64,000 nt of DNA. It comes from CBDFNN01 sp965250215. Its GTDB lineage: Bacteria; Bacteroidota; Rhodothermia; Rhodothermales; DATKEJ01. The position numbers were made by a program, and so were the translations under genes. Below, piece by piece: positions 35,235 to 45,500 of this stretch (position 1 is its first letter; each line of letters begins with the position of its first letter). The stretch covers positions 806,001 to 870,000 of the forward strand of contig CBDFNN010000004.1 in assembly GCA_965250215.1 (NCBI GenBank), written 5' to 3'. A model generated the notes under the pieces. That model saw only the letters and a program-made list of their open reading frames with translations, made no database searches and had not been told where the DNA came from.

Positions 35235-35357
35235 GGTCCTTGGTCATTGGTGGGAAAGGATGCTTTCCTAAATGGCGGTAAATCTTCCATCTCACCTTCG
35301 GCGCGCCGGTTGAAATGACCTATATATTCGACCAAAGACCAAGGACCAAGGACCTCC
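35235..35357. repeat. Facing heptamer arrays (inverted repeat)
   Basis: The left arm has GGT every 7 bases (35235, 35242, 35249). The right arm has GACC every 7 bases (35330, 35337, 35344, 35351). GGTCCTTGGTCATTGGT pairs with its near-exact reverse complement at 35331-35347. The array ends just before the S9 peptidase stop at 35358 and starts 5 bases after the small ORF stop. Confidence 0.9.
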
Positions 35358-37745
35358 CTATCTTAGCTCATCCTCGAAAAGCTTCAGAATTCTTTTGTAC
35401 TCATCCGTCCAAGAACTCGGCTCCCTAAATCCATGTCCTTCGACCGGATAGATTGCCATTTCCCAATTCTCTTTCCCTAGCTCAATCAAGCGCTGAGCCA
35501 AGCGCACGACGTCCTGATACTGAACATTGGTATCAACGGCGCCGTGAGCGATTAGGAGTGGGTCCTCCAATCCTTCCGCAAAATAGATCGGTGAGGACCT
35601 CTTGAAAGCCACAGAATCTTCAGCAGGAAGATTCAAGATATTTGAGGTGTAGCTATGATTGTAGTGCGCCCAGTCGGTGACCGATCTTAGTGCGGCTCCC
35701 GCACCAAAATGCTCAGCTTCTGTGAAGAGGGCCATGAGTGTGATGAATCCACCGTAGGAGCCACCGTAGATCCCGATTCGTTCTGGATCGATCCCCATTT
35801 TGTCCTGAAGGTATTTTGAAGCATCTACATAGTCTTGCAAATCGCGACCGCCCATGTGTCTGTAGATTGATGTTCGCCAGTCCCTGCCATAGCCAGCTGA
35901 TCCTCTGAAATCTAGATCAAGTACGAGATATCCCAGATCGGCAAGATGGTTGTGAAACATGTACTCTCTGTGATAGGCGCTCCATTCTTTGTGCACATTG
36001 TGGAGATATCCCGCTCCGTGGACAAATAATACCGCTGCCCCATTTGGCTTGATCGGTCTGTAGATTCTTGCTGGCACCTCAACTTCGTCAGAAGCCGGAA
36101 TCATTATGATGTCAGGGTCGCGCCAAGGATATTTCTTCCATTCCTTCAAAGGCGATTTGGTGATTGGGACAACTCGATCCTCAGAACTTGCGTCGACTTT
36201 CAAACCGATTTCTGGCGGTATATTGGAATAGGAATATCGCATCGCGAAGCCTTTTCCGTCTGGCGCCCAGACGAGTTCACTTCGTCCATCTTCGTCCGAA
36301 ATCTTTTTCCGATCTCCACCTCTCGCGGACATCGTATATGAATGCCGACTGTGAGGCGAGTCCTCGCTACTTTCAAACATCCACAAAGAACCGTTTTTTG
36401 AAAGCCGAGGATTATAAACTTCGAATTCCCCCTTTGTCAGTTGCTTCTTTTTTCCGCTTTGGATATCGATGCTGTACAAATGACTATAGCCAGACTCTTC
36501 GCTTTGTATCCAAAAGTTATTTCCGTCTGGCATCCAACCGAAATTGTCACCTCCGCCAAACCAAGAAATTCCCGGTCCAGCAATCCATGCATCATCTCGT
36601 TGTCTGTCTAGCAAGTCTACGCTGCCATCTTCAGGATTTAGACGAACAATCCATCGATCCTTGTTGTCGGCGGCTTTCACGACCAAGAAAGCGAGATCGC
36701 CACCTTTATTCCAGAAAGGTCCGAAGGGGTTGAATCCGCGGTCAATTGTCGAGTCGACTTTCTCTCCACGATCTAGTTTGAACTGAGCTATGTCAAAGGC
36801 TCCATCAAGCCCCTTAAAGTCCAGCACAAAACTCGTATCCCTCTCAAGATCCAAGAGATGCAATACATACTTGGAATCTGGCCGACCGACTTTTGCCCTA
36901 GCTTTGAGGTCTTCTGCAAAGCCTGATTCGGTGACATAATTTTGGACGGAAGTCGCATCATCGCTGTTCTGATTGTCGCTCAGTTTGATAGAGACAAATC
37001 GGCCGTCTGGGCTAATCCTAAGGTCTTGTATCGCATTCTTTCCGATGTAATGGGGAGCGGGAAGGACATCCTCTTTTTTGTCCTGCTCTTCCTCTCTCCG
37101 CTCTCTTCGTTCTTGTCGCTCAAGAAGCACTTCGAAGAGCTCGTCCTGCTGAGCATCAAGAAATTCTTCTTGTTCATCTTTCGATTCATCTTGATCCGGA
37201 TCTGTACCTTTCTTGATATCTGTCAGCTGGGTAAATAACAGCTTTTCGACATCCATGGAATAGAGATTGGATCCCATGCGATACACGACAGAACCATCAG
37301 ACTGAAACTGAGGATTACTTTCTCTTGCGGTCGTCTGGGTCAAACGTTGAACAGCCGAAGTCTCGTGTTCGAAAAGAAAAAGGTCGCCTTCTCGGATAAA
37401 TGCCTTTTTGTTAAAATCCTTGTTGTAGGACGATGCGCCGAATTTCCATCCGCGAAAACGAGGAGCCGATCCAACTTTCTCATCAATCCTAGAAGGACTC
37501 GTTTCTCCAGGGGCAAGGGTGTAGAGTGAATCGCTATCAGCTATGCCACCTGGATTCCAATAGAAGAAAAGGCTGTCACCTCGCTCTGACCAGAAAGGCA
37601 GTTGTGGCCAAGATCCAACCCAATCGACGGATCTTTGCATAATGGTCTCCACGTCAAGCACTCGCAATTGCGTCTGCGCGGAGGATGCAGAAAAAGTTAT
37701 CGCTACAAGCAAGATAGTTGCAGCAAAAGCGCCTCTATATTTCAT
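35358..37745 (-). CDS. S9 family peptidase (prolyl oligopeptidase/DPP4-like)
   Basis: 795 residues with a signal peptide (GAFAATILLVAITFSASSAQ). An N-terminal beta-propeller (WD40-like repeats such as LRISPDGRFVSIKL and DNFGWMPDGNNFWI) is followed by the alpha/beta hydrolase domain with catalytic Ser in IYGGSYGGFITL near 641, Asp in HGAVDTNVQ near 727, and His in PVEGHGFREP near 770. It cleaves dipeptides or short peptides in the periplasm. A highly charged low-complexity stretch (about residues 185-225) is rich in Glu and Arg. A small gene of unknown function lies 7 bases upstream and is probably in the same operon. Confidence 0.93.
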   Translation of the reverse strand: MKYRGAFAATILLVAITFSASSAQTQLRVLDVETIMQRSVDWVGSWPQLPFWSERGDSLFFYWNPGGIADSDSLYTLAPGETSPSRIDEKVGSAPRFRGWKFGASSYNKDFNKKAFIREGDLFLFEHETSAVQRLTQTTARESNPQFQSDGSVVYRMGSNLYSMDVEKLLFTQLTDIKKGTDPDQDESKDEQEEFLDAQQDELFEVLLERQERRERREEEQDKKEDVLPAPHYIGKNAIQDLRISPDGRFVSIKLSDNQNSDDATSVQNYVTESGFAEDLKARAKVGRPDSKYVLHLLDLERDTSFVLDFKGLDGAFDIAQFKLDRGEKVDSTIDRGFNPFGPFWNKGGDLAFLVVKAADNKDRWIVRLNPEDGSVDLLDRQRDDAWIAGPGISWFGGGDNFGWMPDGNNFWIQSEESGYSHLYSIDIQSGKKKQLTKGEFEVYNPRLSKNGSLWMFESSEDSPHSRHSYTMSARGGDRKKISDEDGRSELVWAPDGKGFAMRYSYSNIPPEIGLKVDASSEDRVVPITKSPLKEWKKYPWRDPDIIMIPASDEVEVPARIYRPIKPNGAAVLFVHGAGYLHNVHKEWSAYHREYMFHNHLADLGYLVLDLDFRGSAGYGRDWRTSIYRHMGGRDLQDYVDASKYLQDKMGIDPERIGIYGGSYGGFITLMALFTEAEHFGAGAALRSVTDWAHYNHSYTSNILNLPAEDSVAFKRSSPIYFAEGLEDPLLIAHGAVDTNVQYQDVVRLAQRLIELGKENWEMAIYPVEGHGFREPSSWTDEYKRILKLFEDELR

Positions 37746-37752
37746 CTTCTAT

Positions 37753-38145
37753 CTATTGGGTGTTTGGATCGCCGATGGCAAGGGCGTCCGGCAGGTCATT
37801 ACTTTGGGTTTCCGGATTAAGAACCGAAAGCATGGGCAGGTCTAGACCAGTGAAAAATTTACCCATCACGCCGATTAGAAACTCTTGCTGGAATTCGGAC
37901 ATGTCCTCATCGAATCCCGCGTCAATTCCTTCGTGACCCCCTATGTCGAGATAATAAATCCGTTGCCAGGAGGGGTAGCGTTCTTCTGCCTCTTTTAGGT
38001 AATTGAAGGCAACTCTGGCAGCTTCGTCGAAACTGTCCTCTGATTTGACTACTTGATAAATGGAGACCGAGTTGTCGAAACCAAGCCAGACACCTGGCTT
38101 TTCTGGCTTGTTGTATTTCGGTGCTTGAGGGCTAGAGGATTCCAT
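37753..38145 (-). CDS. Uncharacterised small protein
   Basis: I do not recognise the family. About 130 residues from the ATG at 38145 (a longer in-frame start at 38223 adds 26 residues). It begins MESSSPQAPKYNKPEKPGVW and contains FDEAARVAFNYLKEAEERYP and IYYLDIGGHEG. No signal peptide or membrane segment is seen, so it is probably cytoplasmic, with a helical middle and an acidic overall composition. It lies 7 bases upstream of the S9 peptidase gene and probably shares its transcript; a role in that pathway is only an inference. Confidence 0.6.
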   Translation of the reverse strand: MESSSPQAPKYNKPEKPGVWLGFDNSVSIYQVVKSEDSFDEAARVAFNYLKEAEERYPSWQRIYYLDIGGHEGIDAGFDEDMSEFQQEFLIGVMGKFFTGLDLPMLSVLNPETQSNDLPDALAIGDPNTQ

Positions 38146-38223
38146 GATCGAAGAAAAAGTCCTTCTGCTAGAAAAAAATTGGGGCAAAACGTAACCATTG
38201 ACAACCACCTCCGTAGTTCTCAA

Positions 38224-38570
38224 TAAGTGTCCTGTTTGGTGAGATAGAAGGTCTGAATTCGGACAATTACTTGTGAGTCTCTCTCAATTCTCTTTAGTAA
38301 TTGTAATGTCCGCTCAGACCTTTTATCGTATCTGGAAGGTACGAACTATGCAACTAGCGGGCTAGTCTACTGGCCAAATTGCTTACTTAGGTCTTGGCTG
38401 TTGTCCATAGATCAACTGCGGCATCTTCCTCTGATTCTTGTCTTACGATTTATGAATAGACAAGCGAGCGCCAATAATTTGGCGAGACTTCAGACAGAAC
38501 AATTGGATCTCCGAGACTCTTTTTAGAGTATTGGTGCTATGCATCAGCCGTCAGCGACCGTTATAAAATA
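38224..38570. other. Divergent intergenic region with large hairpin
   Basis: 347 bases between the small minus-strand gene and the rhomboid gene. A hairpin spans 38248-38322: AAGGTCTGA pairs with TCAGACCTT, with CGGACA and TGTCCG-like and ATTACT/AGTAAT segments inside. It could be an operator, cruciform or small RNA. No protein gene is visible. Confidence 0.6.
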
Positions 38571-39503
38571 ATGCAGGACTGGACAGAAATAGATCCCGTG
38601 TCCTTTTTGGATCAATCCCTCGTTGATTCCAATCATTACAATTCGTGGCTGTTGGTTTTGCGAGCCAAAGCCATTCCCTTCAAAGTGAATCGAGGCTTCT
38701 CAAAGCCACAGATTTTTGTACCAGCGCACTATCACGAAATTGCCGAGTCAGAAATACAAAGCTACGAGGTCGAGAATCAGAACTGGAATCCAAGCCCTGA
38801 GCCGATACAAGCATGGAAGGTTGGCTATACGCTGACCTTGTTAGTCGTTTTTTCGCTCGCGCTTTTGCACACACTTCAAGGCTTCGGATTATCGGGATTT
38901 GGCCATATGGTGATTCCATGGAGAAAAGTGGGTGCAGCAGATGCAGCAAGAATCTTAGACGGAGAGTGGTGGAGAACTATCACCGCATTGATGTTGCACG
39001 GTGGTGCCGGCCACATCATCGGTAATCTAGTTATTGGTGGCTTTTTTGCCCAGTGGTTAACCAGAGATTTAGGTGGAGGCTTAGCATGGATGCTCATTCT
39101 CCTCTCGGGAGCCGGCGGAAATTTGATCAATGCGATAGTTCAGTCCTCATCCCACATATCGATTGGGGCCTCCACCGCTGTTTTTGGGACGATGGGCATA
39201 CTTTGTGGAATCAGAATACGTTTCGACAAATTTGGAGTAAGCAGTTTTAGCCGGCTTAGAGATATCGTCATCCCGATTGGCGTGGGTCTGGTTCTGTTAG
39301 GCTTTTTGGGTGTCGGTGGTGAACGAACGGATGTCGGCGCACATATATTTGGGATGCTAGCTGGGTTCGCTATCGGAATCGTTGTGGGAAATCTTATCCG
39401 GTCGAGAGGCTATCCAAAATGGTGGCATCAGGCGATTTATGGGCTTGTGGCGATTGCAGTGCCTGTTATTGCTTGGGCGGTTGCGTTTTCATTGAGAGGC
39501 TAG
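38571..39503 (+). CDS. Rhomboid family intramembrane serine protease
   Basis: 310 residues. A soluble N-terminal domain of about 90 residues precedes six or seven membrane segments. The catalytic motif GASTAVFGTMG lies near residue 199 with the nucleophilic serine, LHGGAGHIIGNLVIGG near 140 is the loop that stabilises the oxyanion, and the histidine helix is HIFGMLAGFAIGI near 260. It should cut membrane-spanning substrates within the inner membrane. It is alone on this strand; its stop is followed within 4 bases by a 7-base-period array. Confidence 0.92.
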   Translation: MQDWTEIDPVSFLDQSLVDSNHYNSWLLVLRAKAIPFKVNRGFSKPQIFVPAHYHEIAESEIQSYEVENQNWNPSPEPIQAWKVGYTLTLLVVFSLALLHTLQGFGLSGFGHMVIPWRKVGAADAARILDGEWWRTITALMLHGGAGHIIGNLVIGGFFAQWLTRDLGGGLAWMLILLSGAGGNLINAIVQSSSHISIGASTAVFGTMGILCGIRIRFDKFGVSSFSRLRDIVIPIGVGLVLLGFLGVGGERTDVGAHIFGMLAGFAIGIVVGNLIRSRGYPKWWHQAIYGLVAIAVPVIAWAVAFSLRG

Positions 39504-39506
39504 GGA

Positions 39507-39534
39507 AGTGAGGAGTGAGGAGTGGGGAGTGAAG
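39507..39534. repeat. Heptamer array AGTGNNN x4
   Basis: AGTG begins at 39507, 39514, 39521 and 39528 (unit close to AGTGAGG). The array starts 4 bases after the rhomboid stop codon. Confidence 0.9.
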
Positions 39535-39666
39535 TCTGAAGGTTCTACTATTTTGGCCCCGCGTATCCATTTCTTGTCAACGGAGTGGCGACGTGAGAAG
39601 ACGCTCAGCGGTCTCATCAAAATTAAGCGAAGCACTTGACAAGGCGATTTGTCACGACAGTTTTTA

Positions 39667-39764
39667 CGGACAATCGGACAATCGGACAATCGGACAATCG
39701 GACAATCGGACAATCGGACAATCGGACAATCGGACAATCGGACAATCGGACAATCGGACAATCG
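39667..39764. repeat. Octamer tandem repeat CAATCGGA, about 12 copies
   Basis: Eleven exact copies of CAATCGGA (39671-39758), with partial copies at both ends. It ends 2 bases before the valS stop codon. It is the longest and most uniform array in the window and the only one with an 8-base unit. Such arrays normally vary in copy number between strains. Confidence 0.98.
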
Positions 39765-39765
39765 C

Positions 39766-42417
39766 TTAATCCAAACTCGCCAGACTGGACTTAAAATTGT
39801 TCAGCTCCGCGAGCGCGTCCTGCTCTTTTTGTTTTTCCTTTTCCAAAACCTCAGCCGGCGCATTTGCGACGAAGCCATGATTTTGTAGCTTTCGTTGGAC
39901 GCCCATCAAGAATTTCTCTTTTTGATTGATTTCCTTTTGAAGACGCGATTTCTCTTTTTCGAAATCAATGATTCCCTCGAGTGGCATGTAAACCTGGTGT
40001 TTGTCAACAATCACCGATGCGCTAGCGGGTGGCTTTTCTAGTCCAGAACCGATTTCTAGTCCCCCTACTTTTGTTAACGATTTGAAATAGGCTTCGTGCT
40101 GGGATATTGTCTCGGTCATTGCATCTCCATCAATGTTGACAACGAGATCCACCTTTTGTCCAGGTAGAATCTGCATTTCATTTTTGACATTTCGGATGCC
40201 CCGAACCATGTGCTGGATATATCCAAATGCCTCGGAAGCATGAGAATCAATTTTGCTTTCATCGGACTCTGGCCATGACTGAACCATGCAAGACTCGCCA
40301 TGCTCTCTGGGACGCATCTTCCACCATAGCTCCTCGGTGATGAAAGGCATGAATGGATGGAGGAGTAGGATCATAGTCTCGTAGATCTCTATCGCTAGAG
40401 CCAGTCGTTCTTCCGACATTGATTCTCCCTTTGGTGGCTTGATCAACTCCAAATACCAGTCGCAGTAGTCGTGCCAGAAGACTTCAAAGATCTGTATCAG
40501 TGCCTCATTAAGGCGGTAGCGCGAAACGGATTCGTTGACACCCTCAATAGTTTGGTTCAAGCGAGAAATCATCCATCGTTCAACCAAATCTAGTTGATCA
40601 ATAGCCCGAGTATTATTGTAGTCTTTGCCTTCCTCCATGAACTGCCCAAATACATTGAAGGCGTTCCAAATCTTGTTGGAGAAATTTCGACCCATCTCAA
40701 ATTTAAGCGGATCCAACTTGATGTCTTGACCTTGAGCGCAAAGTACGATCAGGGAATAGCGAACGGCGTCAGCTCCGTACTGAGCGATCATGTCCAAAGG
40801 ATCGATTCCGTTCCCAAGGCTCTTGCTCATCCAGCGACCTTGTTTGTCTTTGATCATACCCGTGATGAAGATGTCCTTGTAGGGTACGTCTCCCATGAAC
40901 TCTTGACCTGCCATGATCATTCGAGCAATCCAAAAGAAGAGGATGTCATAGCCAGAAACCAAGACTGTTCCAGGATAGAACTTCTCCAGAGAGGCGTTCT
41001 TTTCTGGCCAGCCAAGTGTCGCAAAGGGCCAAAGCCATGAAGAGAACCAAGTATCCAGGACGTCTTCATCCTGAACCATGTTGGGTCCGGGTGACTCAAC
41101 GGAAACGACGAAGTCCCTAGTCTCGTCGATTTCGCCATTTTCATCTAAGTAATACCAAACCGGGATACGATGTCCCCACCAAAGCTGTCGGGAAATAGTC
41201 CAGTCTCGTATTTTTTCGAGCCATCTGTAATATTCGTTTTCCCAACGCTGAGGGTAAAACTTAACTTCTCCGGACTTCACAACCTCTAGAGCTCGATCGG
41301 CCATCGGCTTCATCTTTACAAACCATTGTCGAGATATGAGAGGTTCGATGATCGCTTTTGACCTGGAGGAAATAGGTACCGTGCCCTTGTAATCCTCTAT
41401 TTTTTCCAGAAGACCCTTGGCTTCGAGATCCTCAACAATCTTACTTCGAGCATCGAAGCGATCCATTCCTTCATAGACTCCACCGGCCTCCGCGATTGTG
41501 CCGTCTGGGTTCATCATGTTGATGACTTCCAGATCATGCTTTTTCCCGATCTCGAAGTCATTAATATCGTGGCCGGGTGTCACTTTCAAAGCCCCTGCGC
41601 CAAATTCTATTTTCACGTAGCCATCTCCGATAATTGGGATGGGTCGATGCAAGAGAGGAAGTATGGCATTCTTTCCGATCAAGTTCTTATATCGATCGTC
41701 CTCTGGATTCACAGCGATGGCACTGTCTCCCAGCATCGTCTCAGGTCGAGTCGTCGCGATAGTAATGAAGTCCTCTGTTCCTTCTATTTGATATTTGATA
41801 TACCAGAGATGGCCGTTTCGCTCTACATTGTTCACCTCCTCATCGGAAAGGGCTGTCATATCAACTGGACACCAATTGACCATATAGTTTCCACGATAGA
41901 CCAGCTCTTTTTTATAGAGCTCTACAAATACCGTTTGGACGGCTTTGGTGAAGCCTTTGTCCATGGTGAATCTAGTGCGATCCCAATCGCATGAGGTACC
42001 GAGTTTTTTGTACTGATCGATAATGATTGAGCCGTACTCTTCTTTCCAGTCCCAGACTCTCTCCACAAATTTCTCTCGACCCAAGTCATGCCGATTCTTA
42101 CCATCTGCTTTGAGTTTCTTTTCGACGACATTCTGCGTGGCGATACCAGCATGATCGATACCCGGCATCCACAAAGCCTCATATCCCTGCATTCGCCTCA
42201 TCCGGGTCAAGGAATCTTGTACTGTGCCTTGAAGAGCATGCCCCATATGCAGACGTCCCGTGACGTTGGGTGGCGGCATCATGATTACATGAGGCTCTTT
42301 GTCTGAGTCTTCGTTCGCTTTGAAAAAACCCTGTTCCGTCCAATAGTCATACCACTTGTCTTCAATGGCATTTGAGTCGAAGTTTTTTCCTTTTGTTGAT
42401 TCTTTACTATTAGGCAT
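39766..42417 (-). CDS. valS: Valyl-tRNA synthetase
   Basis: 883 residues, normal length. PPPNVTGRLHMGHAL near 49-63 is the HIGH signature and WMSKSLGNGIDP near 530 is the KMSKS signature. The editing CP1 domain contains TTRPETMLGDSAIAV near 219. The C-terminal coiled coil (about 825-883; KEINQKEKFLMGVQRKLQNHGF) binds tRNA. It charges tRNA-Val in the cytoplasm. The gene stands alone, with the octamer repeat touching its 3' end. Confidence 0.97.
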   Translation of the reverse strand: MPNSKESTKGKNFDSNAIEDKWYDYWTEQGFFKANEDSDKEPHVIMMPPPNVTGRLHMGHALQGTVQDSLTRMRRMQGYEALWMPGIDHAGIATQNVVEKKLKADGKNRHDLGREKFVERVWDWKEEYGSIIIDQYKKLGTSCDWDRTRFTMDKGFTKAVQTVFVELYKKELVYRGNYMVNWCPVDMTALSDEEVNNVERNGHLWYIKYQIEGTEDFITIATTRPETMLGDSAIAVNPEDDRYKNLIGKNAILPLLHRPIPIIGDGYVKIEFGAGALKVTPGHDINDFEIGKKHDLEVINMMNPDGTIAEAGGVYEGMDRFDARSKIVEDLEAKGLLEKIEDYKGTVPISSRSKAIIEPLISRQWFVKMKPMADRALEVVKSGEVKFYPQRWENEYYRWLEKIRDWTISRQLWWGHRIPVWYYLDENGEIDETRDFVVSVESPGPNMVQDEDVLDTWFSSWLWPFATLGWPEKNASLEKFYPGTVLVSGYDILFFWIARMIMAGQEFMGDVPYKDIFITGMIKDKQGRWMSKSLGNGIDPLDMIAQYGADAVRYSLIVLCAQGQDIKLDPLKFEMGRNFSNKIWNAFNVFGQFMEEGKDYNNTRAIDQLDLVERWMISRLNQTIEGVNESVSRYRLNEALIQIFEVFWHDYCDWYLELIKPPKGESMSEERLALAIEIYETMILLLHPFMPFITEELWWKMRPREHGESCMVQSWPESDESKIDSHASEAFGYIQHMVRGIRNVKNEMQILPGQKVDLVVNIDGDAMTETISQHEAYFKSLTKVGGLEIGSGLEKPPASASVIVDKHQVYMPLEGIIDFEKEKSRLQKEINQKEKFLMGVQRKLQNHGFVANAPAEVLEKEKQKEQDALAELNNFKSSLASLD

Positions 42418-42571
42418 AGAACTCTTTGGGTCGTGTACAGAGACCAGCTAGGGGTCCGTTGTTTTCGAGAGAATGCGTTAACCACTCTGGGTAAAAAGGG
42501 TTCGTGCCAGAAGCGATTCTGGAGTGATATAGACCTTAGTCCTTATCCGAACGATAGCTTCTTAACTTGGT

Positions 42572-45500
42572 CTAGATGGTCTTTCGTTCCAAGGCTGGAG
42601 GATTTTCGATCCTCTCATCGCGTTGTGCACCGCCCTTTTTGGATTGGCTTATTTGATCAGTCAAAGGAAGCTTGACGATGAAAGAACTTCCTACACCTTT
42701 CGTTGAGGTGACTGTTATCTGACCATTCATGAGATCAGACAGATGATTGGAAATAGCTAAACCCAGTCCATTTCCCTCGTATTTTCTTTGAAAGCCTTTG
42801 TATTCTTGACTGAACATGGCAAAAATCTCTGGTAAATAGGAGCTATCAATACCCTCTCCGGTATCCATGACTTCAATGACCCCAAGATATCCCTCCTTGC
42901 TTATCGCAACGAGAATCTCTCCTTCGCTGGTAAATTTGAAAGCGTTACCTACGAGATTGACGAGAATTCTTTGGAGTGCGCCCTGATCAGCAAGAACTTT
43001 GACATCTCCGTCTGCATGATTCACGAAGCGTAGTTTGATGTTTCTAGAGTTATCCCATCGATGTTCGAAAATCGACAGGTAGATCGGAATCATCTCATTC
43101 AGTGAGATGCTCTCAAGATCTAATTTTAGGGCTTTACCTTCTAGTTGGGCCAGATCCAGAACAGAATTAATGGTATCCATAAGGCGATGACCTCCATTGA
43201 GGATGTATTGGATGTCTTCAGTAAACTCCTCGGGTACTTCGTCTCTGAGATGAGATGCAAATCCAATAACGCTTGTTAGAGGAGTTCTAATCTCATGGCT
43301 CATATTTGCAAGGAAGACCGACTTTAGTTCGTCTAATTCTCTAAGTCGGACGTTGGCCTCTTTTTCTTTCTCGAGAGCTAATCCTTGTCTCTCAAGTTCT
43401 CGGCGTTGGAAGGCCTGCCTTTGCTCTTGCGTGGCTATATATATAAAGCTCAGCAAAATTAAGCCGCCGATGAAAAACCAGATAATTGATGCCCACCATT
43501 CTTGGTACCATCGTGCCTCCACGATAACTCCAACACTTGCGGGATACTCCAGCCAATCTCCGTTTCTGACGGCTGATCTGACTTGTAGTGTATAGGATCC
43601 CGGCGCTAGATTCATGAAAGAAACTGTCCTTTGTTTTCCGTTGTCTATCCATTCCTCGTTGAAGCCGAGCAGTCGATACTGGAAGTTGAAGTTTCGCATT
43701 TGACCAAAACTTCGAGGACTGAACTCGATTTCGAAGATGTTTTGGTCCGGCTGAAGGTTAATCTCTTTAGCGAATGGAAGTGCAGTCTTGATTGGTGATT
43801 CATCACCAATCAAGACCTGCTTATTTAAGACTCTAAGCCTGGTGTAGACAAGGGAGGGAGGTGCAAAGTTACGCTCAAAGTCTTCGGGATTGAACCAGTT
43901 CAAGCCATTAATCCCTCCCATTAGAATATGGCCATCGCGAGTCTTCAAGGTGGATAGGTAATTGAATTCAAGATCTTGAAGACCATCCATTGTGGTGAAG
44001 TTCTCAATTTTCCTATTTGCCTTGCTAAATCGAGAGATACCTTTATTTGTGGATATCCATAGGGAATTATGATTGTCAAAAACCATCCCATATATGGTGT
44101 TGTCTGGTAATTCAGAGTTGGAGGTATCAAACTTAATGATATCATCACTTTCGGGATCCAGACGGGCAAACCCACGATCACTACCGAGCCAGATGTATCC
44201 CTCCTCGTCCTCGAGAATAGGACCAGCTACGATATCTATAAAGCCCTCGGGTTTGTCAGGGTGGTAGAGATAGACCTTGGTTTCACTGGTTTTAGGATCA
44301 AGTCTAATGAGGCCTTTTCCAAAACTGCCGACCCACATTCGTCCTTTCTTGTCTTCAAAAAGTGCTTGTGCGGGAATGTCGACTAAATTAGTAGACTGCT
44401 CTGGGTCTCCAAGATATTGGGTGACTTCGCCTGTTTGTGGGTTGTAGCGGAAAACTCCAGAATACTCAGTCCCAATCCACAAACACCCCTGGCGATCTTC
44501 CATGAATTCCCAGACTGGTCCCGTAATTTCAGGTATTGTCAATTTTGTCCTTGAATTTAATTCAGGATTCTTCGAGCCCACTTGATAACGTTCCAATCCA
44601 TGTTTCGAGGCGATCCAAAGACCTTGATTGCTGTCTAGGAAAATATCTAAGAGGTCCTCAGTAGGGGTTTTAGCTCCAAAATCAATTGGAAAAGAATGCA
44701 AGACGTCATCCTTTCTATTGTAGAAGTAGATGAGCTTACTTGATGTTGAGATCCAAAGATTTTCGTTGGGGTCTTCCGCCATAGCCCAAACAGCTGTACC
44801 TAGAATCTCCTTTGTCTTGAGCGACCCATTCACATATTCGGAAAACAGTCTGTCTGCTTCTTGCCGGAAGATGCCACAAAACTCAGTGCCAAGCCAGAGA
44901 AGCCCCTCTTTATCAAGCGTAAGCTCGCTAATTATGTCGCAGAGCGCATTTGCGTTGGAATTACGAACGCGTTGAATACTATTCTTTGCCGGGTTCCAGA
45001 ACCAAAGACCTTTTTCTGAGGCGACCCAAGCATTTTCATCTTCGGTTTCAACTATATCGTAAATGGCGAATCCGGAAAGTTGAGGCCAAGAAAAGGAGTT
45101 CGCACTCATCTCTTTCTCTCGAGTGTCGATTTTAATGATCTCTCCTTCGAGAAGGCCTAGATAAATGGATCCCTTCTTACCTATAGAGGAAGATGTGACA
45201 TAGATTTCTTCTTCATTAATAAGATCTGTAACAGAGTAGGTCCAGGTCTTGATAACACGGCCATCTGGACTCAAGTCATGACGGATGAGGGTGCCATAAT
45301 TACCGACGATCCATACTCGATCGCTTCCTTCTAAAATTACATTCTGCACATAGCCGGTTTCTTCCTGTACCAGAATCTCAACTTCAATTTCGGATTGTTG
45401 GAATGTTTCGTTTTCCGGATTAAATCTTTGAATTTGTCCATTGAAGTGAACGATCCAAATAATCCCACTCTTAGACTCGACCACCTTCCAAATTGAGTTA

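Noticed and set aside
39489..39761. 90-residue minus-strand frame with repeated RLSDCPIV
   Set aside because: It is only the octamer array read through in frame; three 8-base units make an 8-residue repeat. No start signal or homology is visible.
39667..39764. CRISPR array
   Set aside because: The units are 8 bases and directly adjacent with no spacers; no cas genes occur in the window. The same applies to the 7-base arrays.
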